From Cryptomeria japonica (lineage: Eukaryota; Streptophyta; Pinopsida; Cupressales; Cupressaceae), in the NCBI RefSeq assembly GCF_030272615.1, contig NC_081413.1, forward strand, positions 185,204,115 to 185,268,114: a stretch of 64,000 bases of DNA, read 5' to 3'. Positions 32,817-45,845 of the stretch are shown piece by piece (position 1 is the stretch's first letter; each line of letters opens with the position of its first letter). The translations under genes were made by a program, and so were the position numbers. The notes below the pieces were generated by a model. The model did not search any database and was not told where the DNA came from. It saw only the letters and a program-made list of their open reading frames with translations.

Positions 32817-33968
32817 TAATTTTTTTCCTCAATGGATTTGACCAAGGTTGACCTGATGTCGTTCAAGTCATGGCAAGTACAAATGAAATTCTTTCCATCT
32901 AAGAAAGAGATTTATTGCTGATAGAGAACTATAACATGAATATACCAAAAATGGTCATTGGAAGTCTAATTGAATCTGATCGCAGAGAGAGAAAATTGAA
33001 GAAGGTGGATGCATTTAATGTTAACAATTGCAAAATAGAAGATCATTTGTATTGCTCGAGAAGATTTGATATCTTCAATCGATAGGAAATAAAAACTAAT
33101 TTTATAAATGAGATAGTAATTTGAATGTAGAGAATAATAACTCAAAATAGAAAAGGTGCAATTAATAATGGTAGTCATCAGTTTGCAAGGTAGTGTATCA
33201 AAAGAAAAAAAATTATTTAAGACCTTGGCAAGAGAATCACATGTGCAAGATTATCAAAACATGTTTTTGAAAAAAAATTGTGTGCCATAGAGAAGCATGC
33301 AAAGAAGAAAAAGAGTATTGAAAATCAAAAAGTGCAAAAAGAGAGTAATGTAGCATAGAGAGTGTGTATTGAGTATATACCATAGGCAGAGAAGAACTCA
33401 TAAAGAAAAACACACAGAGTGGATCAAAGAGAGGACAAAGAATAAATAATTTAGAGTGGAGATCTAAGAACAACATGTGGAGGATAGAGGACAGAGAACA
33501 AAGCATTGAGAGCAGAGAGCTGAGGAAAAGATTAGTTGAATCATTGTCAAGTGTAGAAAACAACTGAGAGTTGCAGATTATCATTTGTAACAAGCTATTT
33601 GAACTATATTTGTACTTTTTCTTAATTATAAATCTTCTGAGTGGGTGCTCAGAATAGGGTTTGGTGCCCATAAACTTCAGCGGTTGGTGCTCCTTTGGGT
33701 TGATGCCCATAAAAGTTGTACCCTAAGTATTTTCATTATGAAGCTAGATTAGAGTAGTAGACTCCAGTAGTATTTCTCACTGAGGTTTTTCCCATCATAG
33801 TTTTTCCTCTTATATCTAGTGTTAGGTATATGGCTTATGTGTGAATGTGTTTAATATCTCAACTTTGATTTCTTGATTTCAATTATTAGTGTTTAGTTGA
33901 TTAGATGGTTCAAGTTTTTATTACCACTAATTCACTGCCTTTTTAGTGGTCCATTTGTGTTCCCAATA
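32817..33968 (+). repeat. Remainder of copia C 3' LTR
   Basis: This is noncoding sequence between the tandem array and the terminal gttcccaata (33959-33968; canonical end CA changed to TA). Ty3/gypsy pol sequence begins at the next base. The total C LTR, without B, is about 1.9 kb. Assignment rests on the left start at 18179 and this end, since the partner LTR is outside the window. Confidence 0.65.
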
Positions 33969-36230
33969 GACTACAGACAACATTCACCACCAAGTGGGGT
34001 ACCTTTTCTTATCAATGGATGCCTTTTGAGCTAATAAATGCAAGGACAACATTTCAAAGAGCTATGGATATCGCTTTCAGGGGTTTGATTGGTAAATGCA
34101 TCAAAATATACATGAATGATTTAACAACCTTTTCTAAGGACAAATCCACCCATGTGTAGGATTTGAGAAAGGTGTTGAAAAAATGTGAGTAATTCAACAT
34201 ATCCCTAAACCTAAAGAAATGTATGTTTGGAGTAATAGAGGATAAGTTGCTTTATCATGTTATATCAGAACCATGAATTTCAATTGATCTCGAAAGGATT
34301 AACTCCTTGATGAAACTACAACCCCCCAAATAGTAAAAAGGAATTGAAATCATATTTTGGGAAAATTAATTGTGTACACAAATTTTTCACTAGATTTGCA
34401 AAAATAGTACAACCTTTGAACACAATGATCAAAAAGGATGCCAAGATAGAATGGACCAAAGAAGCCAAAGAATATTTTGAGAGTATTAAGAAGGCTATAT
34501 CTTATGTGCCAGTATTGTCTAGCCCAGATTACAATAAGACTTTCTACGTTAATTCATTTTCTTCTGAGAATTCTTGTGCCACAGTGTTGATCCAGAAGGT
34601 AGACCTGAAGGAAGAAAATCCTATCGCCTTTATGATTTGTCCTTTTAAAGATGTGGAGCTGAGATACATTAATGTAGAGAAGCAAACTTATGCATTAGTC
34701 AAATCAATTCGAAAGTTTTGACATTACATTTTGAGAAGAAAGGTGATAGCCATAATGACTAATGCCTCAGTAAAGATGCTTTTGATGCAAAATGAGTTGG
34801 GGGATCAAAGAGATAAATGGATAACCATTTTGTAACAATTCAATATAGATATTATGCCAATGAAATGAGTCAAAGGACAGGCCATTATGCAAGCAATAGT
34901 AGAAACGAATTTGAGATTAGTTAGTCAATAGTATGTTGTAGATGAAGGCTCACAAGAAGAGTGGTATAAAGACATCATGTATATATTGGTTACAGGTCAT
35001 AGTCCTAGTCACATGAACAAGACACAACAAAGAGAATTAAAGTTGAATGCATAAATTTGTATGATAAATAATGGTAATCTATTCTGTAGATACCATGCAG
35101 GGATATATCAATGTTGTGTAAATAAGGAGGAAGCTCAAAAGCTTCTTCATGAATTTCATGACAAATTTAGTACAAGGCATGGAGGGCATTTGACCACAAT
35201 ACATTCTATTCTTAGGGTTGGATATTATTGGCCTACCATATTATAATATGTACACCATCATATTTAGCATTGCTACATTGTTCAAGTTCATGCAGACAAA
35301 GGTAAATATGCAGTACAACCCTTACAACCGGTTACCAAAATGAGACCCTTTGCATTGTGGGGGATGGATTTCATCGGGATGATCAACTTGCATTTGTCTA
35401 TGGGACATCGATATATTTTGACAATGATAGATTACTATACAAGGTGGTCCAAGGTGCGAGCTTTCAAATTTTGCACAACAAAAGTTGTAATACAATTTTT
35501 GGAGGACAACATTATCACTCGCTTTGGTACACCTCATTTTTTTGTATGATAACAAACCTACCTTATCTTTATTTAAATTTTTTAATTGGGAATTTTAACT
35601 AGGAATTATTTTAATTTTTTTGTTGAATTATTACCCACAGGGAAATGGGTTAGAAAAATCCACAAATAAAAACTTGATAGATATCATTTAAAAGTTGTAG
35701 GATAAAAACCCTAGGGGGTGGCATGTGATACTTAAATATGCCTTATGGGTAGATAGAACCTAGATTGAGAGTAGATTGGGAAACTCGCCATACCATTTAG
35801 TGTATGGAATAGATCCAATATTGCCAATCAATTTTAAATTCTAACATTATAGTTTGTTCAAGAATTCATAGGGTTCGATAATAAAGAAGAGGCACATTTA
35901 AACCAACTTTTAAACTAACATGAAAAAGAGACAAATCCATCAATTGCATGAAAAAACACCAAGTTGTAGTGAAATGGTGGTTTGACAAGAGAGCGAAGAT
36001 AAAAACATTTCATATAGCATACTTAGTCTTGTATTGTGATAATTCTCTGGAAGGCAAGGGATCTCGAGAGACATTTCCTGAAACCTGGTCAGGTCCATAT
36101 CGAATATGGGAAATAGTGGGAGACAATGCATATAGATTGGCTACTTTAGAAGGTGAATCTCTATCTTTTTAGATGAATGGGAAATTTATAAAGCATTATT
36201 TTCAAACATGAGCTTATGGTGAAGAATTAT
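33969..36230 (+). pseudogene. Ty3/gypsy pol remnant: reverse transcriptase, RNase H, integrase
   Basis: The plus strand begins within the reverse transcriptase (segment 'KWGTFSYQWMPF', then 'YMNDL', where YMDD or YLDD is canonical). It continues through 'LNLKKCMFGV', the RNase H region (34480-34730), the integrase zinc region with 'GHLTT...YYWPT' near 35180-35230, and the integrase core 'WGMDFIGM...DYYTRW' (35358-35440). It ends in a chromodomain-free C-terminal part with 'SGPYRI...NAYRL' near 36090-36150. Many stops and frameshifts are present, and a bad patch lies at 35550-35940. The RT-RNase H-integrase order identifies Ty3/gypsy. The upstream gag and protease are left of the window, because copia C inserted here. 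Confidence 0.92.
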
Positions 36231-37953
36231 AAATATTGTATATAAGAAAGTAGCATTGTAGATTTAGTCATCGCAAGATGTAGATAACCCTAAATATCGT
36301 AAGTAATGTAAATATTTTAGGTTTGTCGAAAGTGGAGAATAATTAGGTTAAGTGTCAAGTAACATTCATCCATAAAATTTGAATAGGAGGAAAACACCAA
36401 GTCTAATGCAACAAATAAATTCAAACCATGATATAAATTGAAACCTACAACTTTAAGCTCAAAATATTTCATTAATATTCATAGTTATATTTACATGGGA
36501 AATATAAAAAGCTTGTTCTCATCTTTGAGATGCATTTCAAAATTTAGCCTAATTAAGGTATGTATTTACATTCAAGAGAAAGTGTTGAGCAGAATCAAAA
36601 GGGTAAATGGTAATAGAGATTTAATTGCCATCCTAGTCCAATAAGAGTGTCCACATGATAAATTCTATCTTTTCGAGAGCCCTAATGTCTGGAATAAGCC
36701 TGAATAGCTATTTGAGGAATCTCCAACCTCAATGTGAGCATTTCCTATTCTCCTCAATAGTACTTTCCCTAAAGCCACCCAAGAATTGATAGATGGGGAC
36801 TAGGGTAGAAGAAATCCAAAAATCTTCAATATCTCGAGGCATTGGAATTTCGTAGCCTAGTAGTGTGACTTTTAGGATGACATCTAGGCTACCTATGAAA
36901 TCATCACCTAGTATATGAGTGCATAAGTCAAAAATTATATCCTCATCTTCCCCTAAATCTAGTAGTGAAGCTACAAATTAGGAAGCTATATCAAAATTTA
37001 CCCTATATCTCATGGTAGGTACCAGGAATTCATGGCCTAAAACCCCATTTGATTGATTTTTCCACAAGGTTCATATCTTGGATAATGTTGAGCTTAAACA
37101 CCCTATGCAACCTTTGGAAAGTAATGAAGCCTAGGAAGGACAATTGCCTTGCTCTGCTAGTTAAGAAGATAGCATATTCTACCAAAGGAGATAATTATTT
37201 GGCCATGGATAGGGATGTAGCTAGCTAAATGAGGTAATGAAGGGCATAGAGTGATTGAGATGAGTGGTATAAATAAGTGGTTTGGACAGAAAATCATTTA
37301 ATACACATCTTATCAGAGTAAAAGGAAAGTTACCAAATTAAACCTAAGCAAATCCCAAGAAGGCCTTGCGAGAAAGATCAGATGGTATGGTCTAAAGGGA
37401 ATATGAAAGAATTCCAAGTAGGTTAGTGGTTTTAAGTTTATCATATGAAAAGATGATGTGATGAGTAAGCAATACTTCAGAAAATGTGATTGTGTTGAGT
37501 GAGTTTGCACGAGTGTACCAACCTTGAAGGATTAAAAACACTAATTCTCATTAACAAGTGGGTTTTTTCATGAACTTATAGTAATAAATGAGGCACACTT
37601 GGTGCTTTCAAAATCAAATGAGAGAATTTATGGCCTTCTCCATAAAATAGACTTTTATCCGAATACATGAGGATCAAGTGGAGGAATTGTGCTACAAGTC
37701 AATTTTTGTCAAGACCTACTTTGTGTGGAGTCAATCAGTAACTTTACATATTTAATAATATCCTAAGCATTTCTTGAAGCAATTATCGGCAGTGACAATA
37801 ATTTATCAAGTGAAAAATAAAAAAATCATCCTTGCTACCACTGCCCTATTCAACCTGAAATAAAGCCCACAAGAAGGCTAAAGAGGAAATGTGCTAAAAG
37901 GTTATATCATATGATTTATGCAAAATGAAAAAGTTCTTCAAAGCTATATCATT

Positions 37954-38008
<55 letters not shown>

Positions 38009-38391
38009 GAGAGAGAGGCATCTAGACAAATCCACTAGGGCTATGGATGTCTGACTAGTAGTGGAGAAATTGCTAGGAATAGTTGCACAGATAACCTTTT
38101 CGGGGATATAGATGTCTGGCTGCCAGTAAGGCTCTATCCAAGGTTGGCTTAGAGGAAAGATTAAACTATGTAGCTTGGTAAATTACTGGTCTCTTGATAA
38201 TTCTCCATGAAAAGGAATGAATCACATGCACATAATTGAGGAATTGGTTGTTCTCTGCTACATGTGGAATTAATATTAGTGGGGTATAAAGCTAATATAT
38301 TCCAAGTATATCTCATGTGTAGTGGACATAAATCTATTTTATGGTTAACATCAGGATTTTTAGTTTGTATTTGAGGGTCGCAAGTTGTTGT
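36231..38391. other. Downstream part of the gypsy element, no clear gene
   Basis: There is no convincing gene. On the minus strand, 37060-36640 gives broken protein-like text, which may be an old antisense accessory ORF of the gypsy element. A purine stretch aagtggaggaattg near 37677-37690 could be a polypurine tract before an LTR, which copia E would then have entered at 38392. Both points are weak. Confidence 0.35.
37956..38017. repeat. (AG)n microsatellite
   Basis: There are 62 bases of AG dinucleotides with a single interruption (gata) near 38003. Confidence 0.95.
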
Positions 38392-39509
38392 TGTTGGTAT
38401 TATGGATGACTTCATCATGTGTTGCATTGGTTTTGTCATTGATGTCAACACTTATCTTTTTGGAGGTCTACATTGTTGATTTGGCACTCTGGTTATATTG
38501 GTTTGTTGATGAACCGGCCCATTGTGGTCCTGGTATGGATATTGGCTTATGCACAGTTACCGATATATGTTTCACCGATAGCTCGGGAAGTTTATGATGA
38601 CTTGCTATTATCTGGAGATCATTTGGTTATGTCAAAGACATGGATTGGATGTTTTCATTCAACATTTTTCATATTGGACTGATCGGGTTCACATATTTGC
38701 CTTGACCGACAAATAGTCCAGGTTATGAACCAGTATAAGAAAACATGTTCCAGATCAACACGACACATTTTGTAAATGATTTATTGATTGGATAATGTGT
38801 AAATGTATTGAGGCCAACATATTATATTGCACCAAGACTTATTTTGTAATTGATTTAAATGTAATCTTTTGGGAGCCGACCTAATGGTTAGGTCTTAGGT
38901 TTTGTATAAATAATTGTAAGATCTTATTTGGAAGAAGTGTGTATGTGTTGAGATTATTGTGAAGAGAAAAAACAAGTAGATCCTTGTGTGAATCATGCAT
39001 ATATCATCTGAAGGTTGAAGGAAAGAATGTTAAAGGTCATGAAGGTGTTTAGTCCTCATGCACAAAGCTCAAACTAGCATTGAATCTGGCATTGAAGATG
39101 CCAAATTAAAGCAGTACATTGATTATTGGATTTAACCATCCAACTTTGTAGTTAGTGAGACTCCTAATTTTGTGATTGAGTAGTGAGCTCTAGACAGTTG
39201 GCCTATCTACATGTGCAGACCCCATTATTGTATTCACATACTATCTGCAGTAGTATCATCTAATTGTGGGTAATGTTTCCCATCGTGGTTTTTCCCCTTA
39301 CATGGTTTCCACATCAAAATATTTGTGTCATGTGTTGTGGATGTTGTTTATCTTTTTGTTTCATGCATTAAGTTGTATCGGTATTGCTATAACTTTTAAT
39401 CTATTTTATCGACACTGAGTTTTAAGTTGGAGTAATCTACTTTAGGTTGCAATTTATTGACAACTGACTTACCTCTCCCACTCTCAGTTGTTCTTCCCAG
39501 TTCCTAACA
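38392..39509 (+). repeat. 5' LTR of copia E
   Basis: This 1,118 bp LTR runs from TGTTGGTATT to CCTAACA. The U3 motif is at 38433-38448. GCCGAC (38875-38880) overlaps a perfect inverted repeat GACCTAA-TGG-TTAGGTC, and TATAAA (38905-38910) lies 25 bases downstream. Confidence 0.92.
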
Positions 39510-39511
39510 AT

Positions 39512-39524
39512 TGGTATCAGAGCC
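39512..39524 (+). promoter_or_regulatory. Primer-binding site of copia E
   Basis: tggtatcagagcc starts two bases after the LTR, complementary to initiator tRNA-Met. Confidence 0.93.
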
Positions 39525-39566
39525 TAGTCCTATTTTTGCATAAGCCTAATAGCTTGAGGAGATCCT

Positions 39567-42509
39567 ATGACAGCAAATATCTTCAAGAAAGACAGTCCTA
39601 AACTTGATGGAACTAACTATGGTATATGGAAGATCAGAATGGAGACACATCTGAACTGCATTGGAAGAGAGATATGGATGTTACAAAGAATGGCTATGTT
39701 GCTCCTAATAAGAATAACCCTAATCCACCAACCTTGGCTAAAGACTTGGTGAATGATTGCAAAGCAAGAGAAGCACTTCTAAGCACATTAGCAGATCAAC
39801 AAATCATGGGATTATCAGACAGATCTACAACAAAAGCTATTTGGGATAAACTGGAAATATTGAATGAAGGAGATTCCACTGTCAAAATTCCAAAACTAGA
39901 ATGTTACCTAGTCAGGTATGAAAATTTGAAAATGGAATAGGATGAAATAATTTCTGCATTTATGGAAAGAGTTAATAAATTTTTTTTAGGAATACAATGT
40001 TGTGGAGGATCTTTAAGTGAAGATGAAATTGTTTCTAAAGTTTTAAGATCTTTGACTGGCTTACAAAATGAAAGTGATAGCTATTAATGAGTTGAGAACA
40101 ATGCCTAATACATCAGTATCTAGAGATACATTGGTTGGAAATATTTCAACATTTGAGCTTGAATAATTTGCTCCTGTTGCTATAGTCAAGATTGATATAA
40201 CCTTCAAAGCATCATCATCACCATCTAACAAATCTGATTGGAAAGAACTTTATGCAAAAGAACTTGAAGATATCAGAAGACAAAATGAAAAACTTGAAGA
40301 ACTTGAAGCACTATTTGCAAGGAAGATGCCTAAAGGTCTAGCAGGAAGTAAGTATGAAGGTAAAGCACCTTTCAAATATTTTAATTGCAATAAAGTTGGT
40401 CATATGGTGTCGAGGTGTCCTGATAGACATTCAAGACTAAGAGATGAGGCAAAGAGAACATATAAGCCTATCCCTGAATATCAGAGATACAAATCTAAGA
40501 AAAACAAAGATAAACCATGTTACTATGCAGATGAAGGTGGTATAGATGATTCTGATGAAGATCCAACAGATAGCGGATGGGCATTTGTTGCAATAAAAGA
40601 AGATCATCTGGCCCCTTTTGTCAAACCGATAGAGCAGGCATTAGCAAAAAAAATTGAAGAAAAGGATGAACGGATCATTGATAGTGGATGCTCACATCAT
40701 ATGACTGGTGATAAAAGAAAATTCTTATCATTATAGAAATATCATGGAGGTCAAGTAAGATTTGGAGATGACAAAGCTTATTTGATCAAAGGAAGTGACA
40801 CTATATCTTTGGATACAGAATAGAATGAAGAACCAATCACACCAACATCATCAGAGAACTCAATTGTGACTGAAGAACAATAACCTGTGAATGGAAATCA
40901 GAAAAAACCCAGGTATGTAAGATTGAATCGTTCAGAAAATTAGATAATTGGAAATAAAAATCAAGGTGTTATGACAAGAGGAAGATTGGCAAATAAAGAG
41001 GTATGTTTAATCTATCAAGTTGAACCAACATCAATTGTTGATTCATGTAAAGATAAACATTGGATAAAAGCAATGGAAGAAGAATTAAAATAGATTGAAA
41101 AGAATAATACTTGGACATTAGTTCCCCGACCTAAAGACAAAAATGTAGTTGGAACTAAATGGTTATTTAGAAATATACTGAATGAAGATGGTGAAGTAAT
41201 CAGAAACAAAGAAAGATTAGTTTGTAAAGGTTATTCTCAGAAAGAAGGAATTGATTATAGTGAAACCTTTGCACCGATAGCCAGAATTGTAGTAAGACTA
41301 TTTCTTGCATTTGTAGCTCACAAGAACTACAAGGTTTATCAGATGGATGTAAAATGTGCATTTTTGAATGGAGATCTTGAAGAAGAAGTTTACATTGAGT
41401 AGCGTGATGGATTTTCATTAATAGATGATAATGATATGGTTTGCAGATTAAGAAAATCTTTATATGGATTGAAGCAAGCTCCCAACGCATGGTATGCTAG
41501 ACTGGATAAACATCTTTTAAAGTTGGGATACACAAAAGGTAATGCTAACAATAATTTGTATTACAAAATTACCAATGATAACATTTTGATTATTGAAGTA
41601 TTTGTGGATGATATCATTTTTGGAGGAGAGGAAGAGTTATGCAAAGATTTTGCTAATAAGATGAAGGAAGAATTTGAAATGTATGATTGGAGAAATGAAA
41701 TTTTTTCTAGGTTTGTAGATTTCTCAAATAGATAAAGGTATATTCATTTGTCAAACAAAATACTTGAAGGAACTTTTGAAGAAATTTGGAATGGAAAACT
41801 CCAAACCGGTAAGCACTCCTATGAATACAACTGATAAATTGACATCAAAGGATGATTCAGCACCTATAAATCCGACAAGGTACAAATCTATGATTGGAGG
41901 GTTATTGTATTTGACACAAACTAGACCTAATATAATGAATGCAGTATGTATTGTTTCAAGATTTCAAAGCAATCCTAAAGAAAATCATGAAACTGTAGTA
42001 AAAAGGATTTTCTAGTACCTGCAAGGCACAACAAATCTTGGTTTATGGTATCCTAAGGATGACAATTTTGAGTTATGTACATATACAAATTCAAATTGGG
42101 CAGGAGATGTGGATGACATAAAGAGTACCATTGGTGGTGAATTCTTTCTTGGTAGAAGATTAGTTTCATGGATCAACAAGAAACAAACTTGCACATCATT
42201 ATCTACAACAAAAGCAGAATATGTTGTAGCAGCAACTAATTGCACTCAGGTATTATGGATCAAGCAAATGTTGAAGGATATCAAGGTAAAATATAATGAA
42301 CTGGTAGTTATTTACTTTGATAACTCAGAAGCAATAGATATATCAAATAATCTAACATTTCACTCTAAAACAAAGCAAATGAAGTGAGATTGGTTTATGT
42401 GAATACTAAAGAGAAAATTGCAGATATTTTTACAAAGCCTTTGCCTAAGGAAACATTTGAATATCTCAGAGAGAAGCTTGGGGTAATCACCCCACCGGAA
42501 GAGACTTAA
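39567..42509 (+). pseudogene. Gag-pol of copia E, without integrase
   Basis: Domains in order are a UBN2-type gag from the ATG at 39567 (frameshift near 39680), a zinc knuckle near 40385 with its first cysteine changed to tyrosine, and the protease box with DSGCSHH near 40680. A jump near 40820 then leads straight into the linker before the reverse transcriptase. The reverse transcriptase (41040-41730) has 'YGLKQAP' and FVDDIIFGG near 41610, and RNase H (42090-42480) has 'TKAEY' and the terminal 'IFTKPLP'. The pre-integrase and integrase core are absent. Stops at former glutamine positions (for example near 41090 and 41401) and frameshifts near 41690 and 42385 break it further. Confidence 0.9.
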
Positions 42510-42609
42510 ATGATGTAGATTGACATTAAACCGACAGGGACTAATAGAAAAATCTTTTTCTGGTTTGATGAAGGAGATCTATTGCTTAGGGGGAGTACTT
42601 AGTTGTATG

Positions 42610-43447
42610 TGTAGACACCTAAAATTAATATTTAATTAATTGACTTAATTGTGTTATCCTTATTCCTCATAGAATCAATTAAATCTAATTTAATTAATCC
42701 TATCACTATTGTTCAATAATTAATTTATCAAATAAATTAATTATTTCCCTATTCTTCTAAAGTTCCCTCCAATAATTATTTCTTCTAAACCCACTTAGTT
42801 AATTAATTTTAATTAATTAACCTAGTCATGTGATTCCTACAAATTACTTTTTCTAATCCCACTCAACCTAATTAATCCTTCTAGAATCTCTCATAATCAT
42901 GATTATCATTATCCCTCAATTTTTAATTCCCACTCATGTCACATCAACTTTGAATCTCTCAAAGAAATTCAAATTTCTTTGAATTCCTCAATGCATCCTT
43001 ATTTTGGAATTTTTAATTCCTCATATTTGAAATTGAAATTTCTCCCCCCTTTTTCCCAAGGAATTTTATATTCCTGTTTATTTTCCCAAGGCACCCTTGA
43101 TCCATTCCTTCTATCTAAAATCAATCTCAACCCTTCATAATCAAATCAATCTTGGCCCTCCATTGGCCTTCTCCAATCTATAAATTGGAGCCTATTCTCC
43201 TCACAAATCATCCACTTCTCATGCATTGTCATGTTGCCTATTTCTTCTATCATCCTCTTCATAATCCTCTATCAAATCCATCCATCCTTAATCTTTCAAT
43301 CCAAATCCAATCCAACAATCCACTTACCTTGTTGAGCATTTGGAGAGCATTCCACATCCATCAAGAAGGATCCCATCCAATCAAGTTGAAGAGAGGCGCT
43401 ATTCAACTTCACCGAAGGCTCAATCTGAGAAAGAGGTAAAATATCAG
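42610..43447. mobile_element. LTR-like insertion in the 3' region of copia E
   Basis: It begins TGTAGACACC, a start typical of some plant Ty3/gypsy LTRs, followed by very AT-rich sequence with repeated TTAATTAA. The right edge is uncertain. A split near 43447 gives flanks GTATG (42605-42609) and GTATA (43448-43452), a possible decayed duplication. There is no coding frame. Confidence 0.45.
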
Positions 43448-43784
43448 GTATAAATGATCTTTTGATGTTTTAGTGTTTTCATGCTTATTTCATTGTCATT
43501 TTGATCATTTGAACTTTCAATCCATTTCCCCCTCTTTAGTATTTTATGTTCTGATTTTGATTTTTAATTGCTTTGGCATTTGATGTCAAAGGGGGAGAGA
43601 TGTCTATGGAAAAACATTGTACTTTGAATATTGGGGAGAGATATATTTTGGTTTTGGTTATATTATTTCTGTTTTTGGTACAAAACTTTGTGTTGATCTA
43701 TTTAGGGGGAGATTGTTGGCATTCTATTTTTGGCACTTAGATGTTTTTCCATCTAGTGTTGCCATAAATGCCAATGGGGGAGAT
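43448..43784 (+). other. 3' untranslated region of copia E
   Basis: This region contains three G-rich purine tracts: near 43590, one followed by TGTTGGCATT near 43706-43718, and aatgggggagat at 43773-43784. The last is the one next to the LTR. Confidence 0.65.
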
Positions 43785-44732
43785 TATTGGTATTATGGAT
43801 GACTTCATCATGTGTTGCATTGGTTTTTTCATTGATGTCAACACTTATCTTTATGGAGGTCTACATTGTTGATTTGGCACTCTGGTTATATTGGTTTGTT
43901 GATGAACCGGCACATTGTGGTCCCAATATGGATATTAGCTTATGCACAATTACCGATATATGTTTCACCAGCAAATCAAGAAGTTGATGATGACTTGCTA
44001 TCATCTAGAGATCATTTGGTTATGTCAAAGACAATGATTGGACGTTTGCATTCGATGTTTTTCATATTGGAATAATCGGTTTCACATATTTGCCTTGACT
44101 GGCAGATAGGTCCAGGTTATGAACCAACATAAGAAAACATGTTCCAGATCAGAATGACACATTTTGAAAATGATTTATTGATTGGATAATGTGTAAATGT
44201 ATTGAGGCCAACATATTGTATTGCACCAAAACTTATTTTGTAATTGATTTAAATATAATATCTTTTGGGAGATGACCTAATGGTTAGGTCTTAGGTTTTG
44301 TATAAATAATTGTAAGATCTTATTTGGAAGAAGTGTGTATGTGTTGAGATTATTGTGAAGAGAAAAAACAAGCAGATCCTTCTGTGAAAAATGCAGATAT
44401 CATCTGAAGGTTGAAGGAAAGAATGTTAAAGGTCATAAAGGTGTTTAGTCCTCATGCGTAGAGCTCAAACTGGTACTGAATCTGGCATTGAAGATGCTAA
44501 ATTGAAGTTGTACATTGATTATTGGATTTAACCATCCAACTGTGTAGTCAGTGAGACTCCTAATTTTGTGATTGAGCAGTGAGATCTAGGTGGTTGGCCT
44601 TTATGTATGTGCAAACCCCAGTATTGTATTCACATACTATCTGCAGTAGTATCATTTGATTGTGGGTAAGTTTTCCTACCGTGGTTTTTCCCCTTACAGG
44701 GTTTCCACGTCAAAATATCTGTGTCATATGTT
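43785..44732 (+). repeat. 3' LTR of copia E, truncated
   Basis: It matches the 5' LTR from its start (TATTGG here) to about position 950. After gtgtcatatgtt at 44721-44732 the similarity stops, so the last 170 or so bases of the LTR are missing. Confidence 0.88.
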
Positions 44733-45845
44733 CCCATTTATTTATAAAGAAATGGGGATCCACGAAATTTTTTAGGATAAAATATTAAAAGTATCTAAGA
44801 GGTGGGTCCAAATGCTAAGAATTGAACTCATGGTCAGAGGAATGGAAAAAGTCATCTTTCAATACAATGAAATTTTCAAGCGATAATAGAATAAAAGTCA
44901 ATATCTCCCACAATCTGCAAGGAATAGATGCAACATAAAGGTAAGCATGGGGACTTTCAAAAGTTAATAGGTAAATGAGGGAAGTAAAGGTAAACATAAT
45001 AGAACTAGAATTTACCCCGCACCTCGCTCAATATAAGTTGATTAAGGAAATCACATTGGACAGTGGAGAGCAGAAGGAATTGGAAAGTGTTTCAAGTGAT
45101 TCCTTTTTGGTGGTAACATAAATGTCTCAATTCACCAAAAAAACTATATTTAAGGGAATGATCTTAGACCATGGCTTAATAAGGATAAATGGATGCTTTT
45201 GGTAAGGTAGCCTTGGTGGATATCAGGGAAATTCAGGAAAAGTTACAATATGAATAACTAATGGTAAAGTAAAACCAAAACCTTGTACATCTCGTGTAGC
45301 GATGGTAAAAAGAATTGAACCCCAAATGTTAGTAACGATAAGGTTGAGACATGCATCATGATTATGAGGAAAGTTATACTCTGACATTAAGCTATGATTT
45401 GCATTTAAGGTTACCATGTTTTTTGAATTTTCCACCCTAAGTATAAGGTTTCCCCATGATGTAAACTTGCATTATTTTCTTTTTGCTGAATTGTAACTAC
45501 TTCTTTAGTGTCTTTCAAAAGATGAAATGCAATGGTCAACTTAGATTGGAGGCTAAGTAATCATGGGAGAGGAAGTGCAATAGGCTAGGATACATGAAGG
45601 AAAATGGTACACAACAACATGTTCCTTATTCCACTTCAGAAGGCAATTCAACTAGCAATACAAGTAAGTTTCTAGAACTCAACTCTTGATTTAATGACTA
45701 TTCAAGTATTGCAAAAGTTGATGCAATTTTTCCAAAATAAGTTTTCTAGTAGGGTTATTAGTAATTGTCAATTTCATTAGGAACTATAGAAGAAGATAGT
45801 ATAGGTGCCAAGAAGATAGAGTTCTAGTGTGAATTCAAGTGGAAG
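44733..45845. other. No gene seen
   Basis: This stretch is AT-rich with short broken frames only. It may be old gypsy-type sequence but I cannot support a family. Confidence 0.4.

Larger units (their letters stand above)
38392..44732 (+). mobile_element. Ty1/copia retrotransposon E (integrase missing, 3' LTR truncated)
   Basis: The layout is 5' LTR 38392-39509, primer site 39512, gag-pol 39567-42509, an unrelated LTR-like insertion at about 42610-43447, polypurine tract before 43785 and 3' LTR 43785-44732 lacking its last part. Gag resembles that of F (52075), so E and F are one family. The integrase region is absent between the protease and the reverse transcriptase. Confidence 0.9.

Noticed and set aside
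43152-43439. 95-codon plus-strand frame
   Set aside because: It is inside the LTR-like insertion in copia E, is of low-complexity composition and shows no similarity to known protein text.
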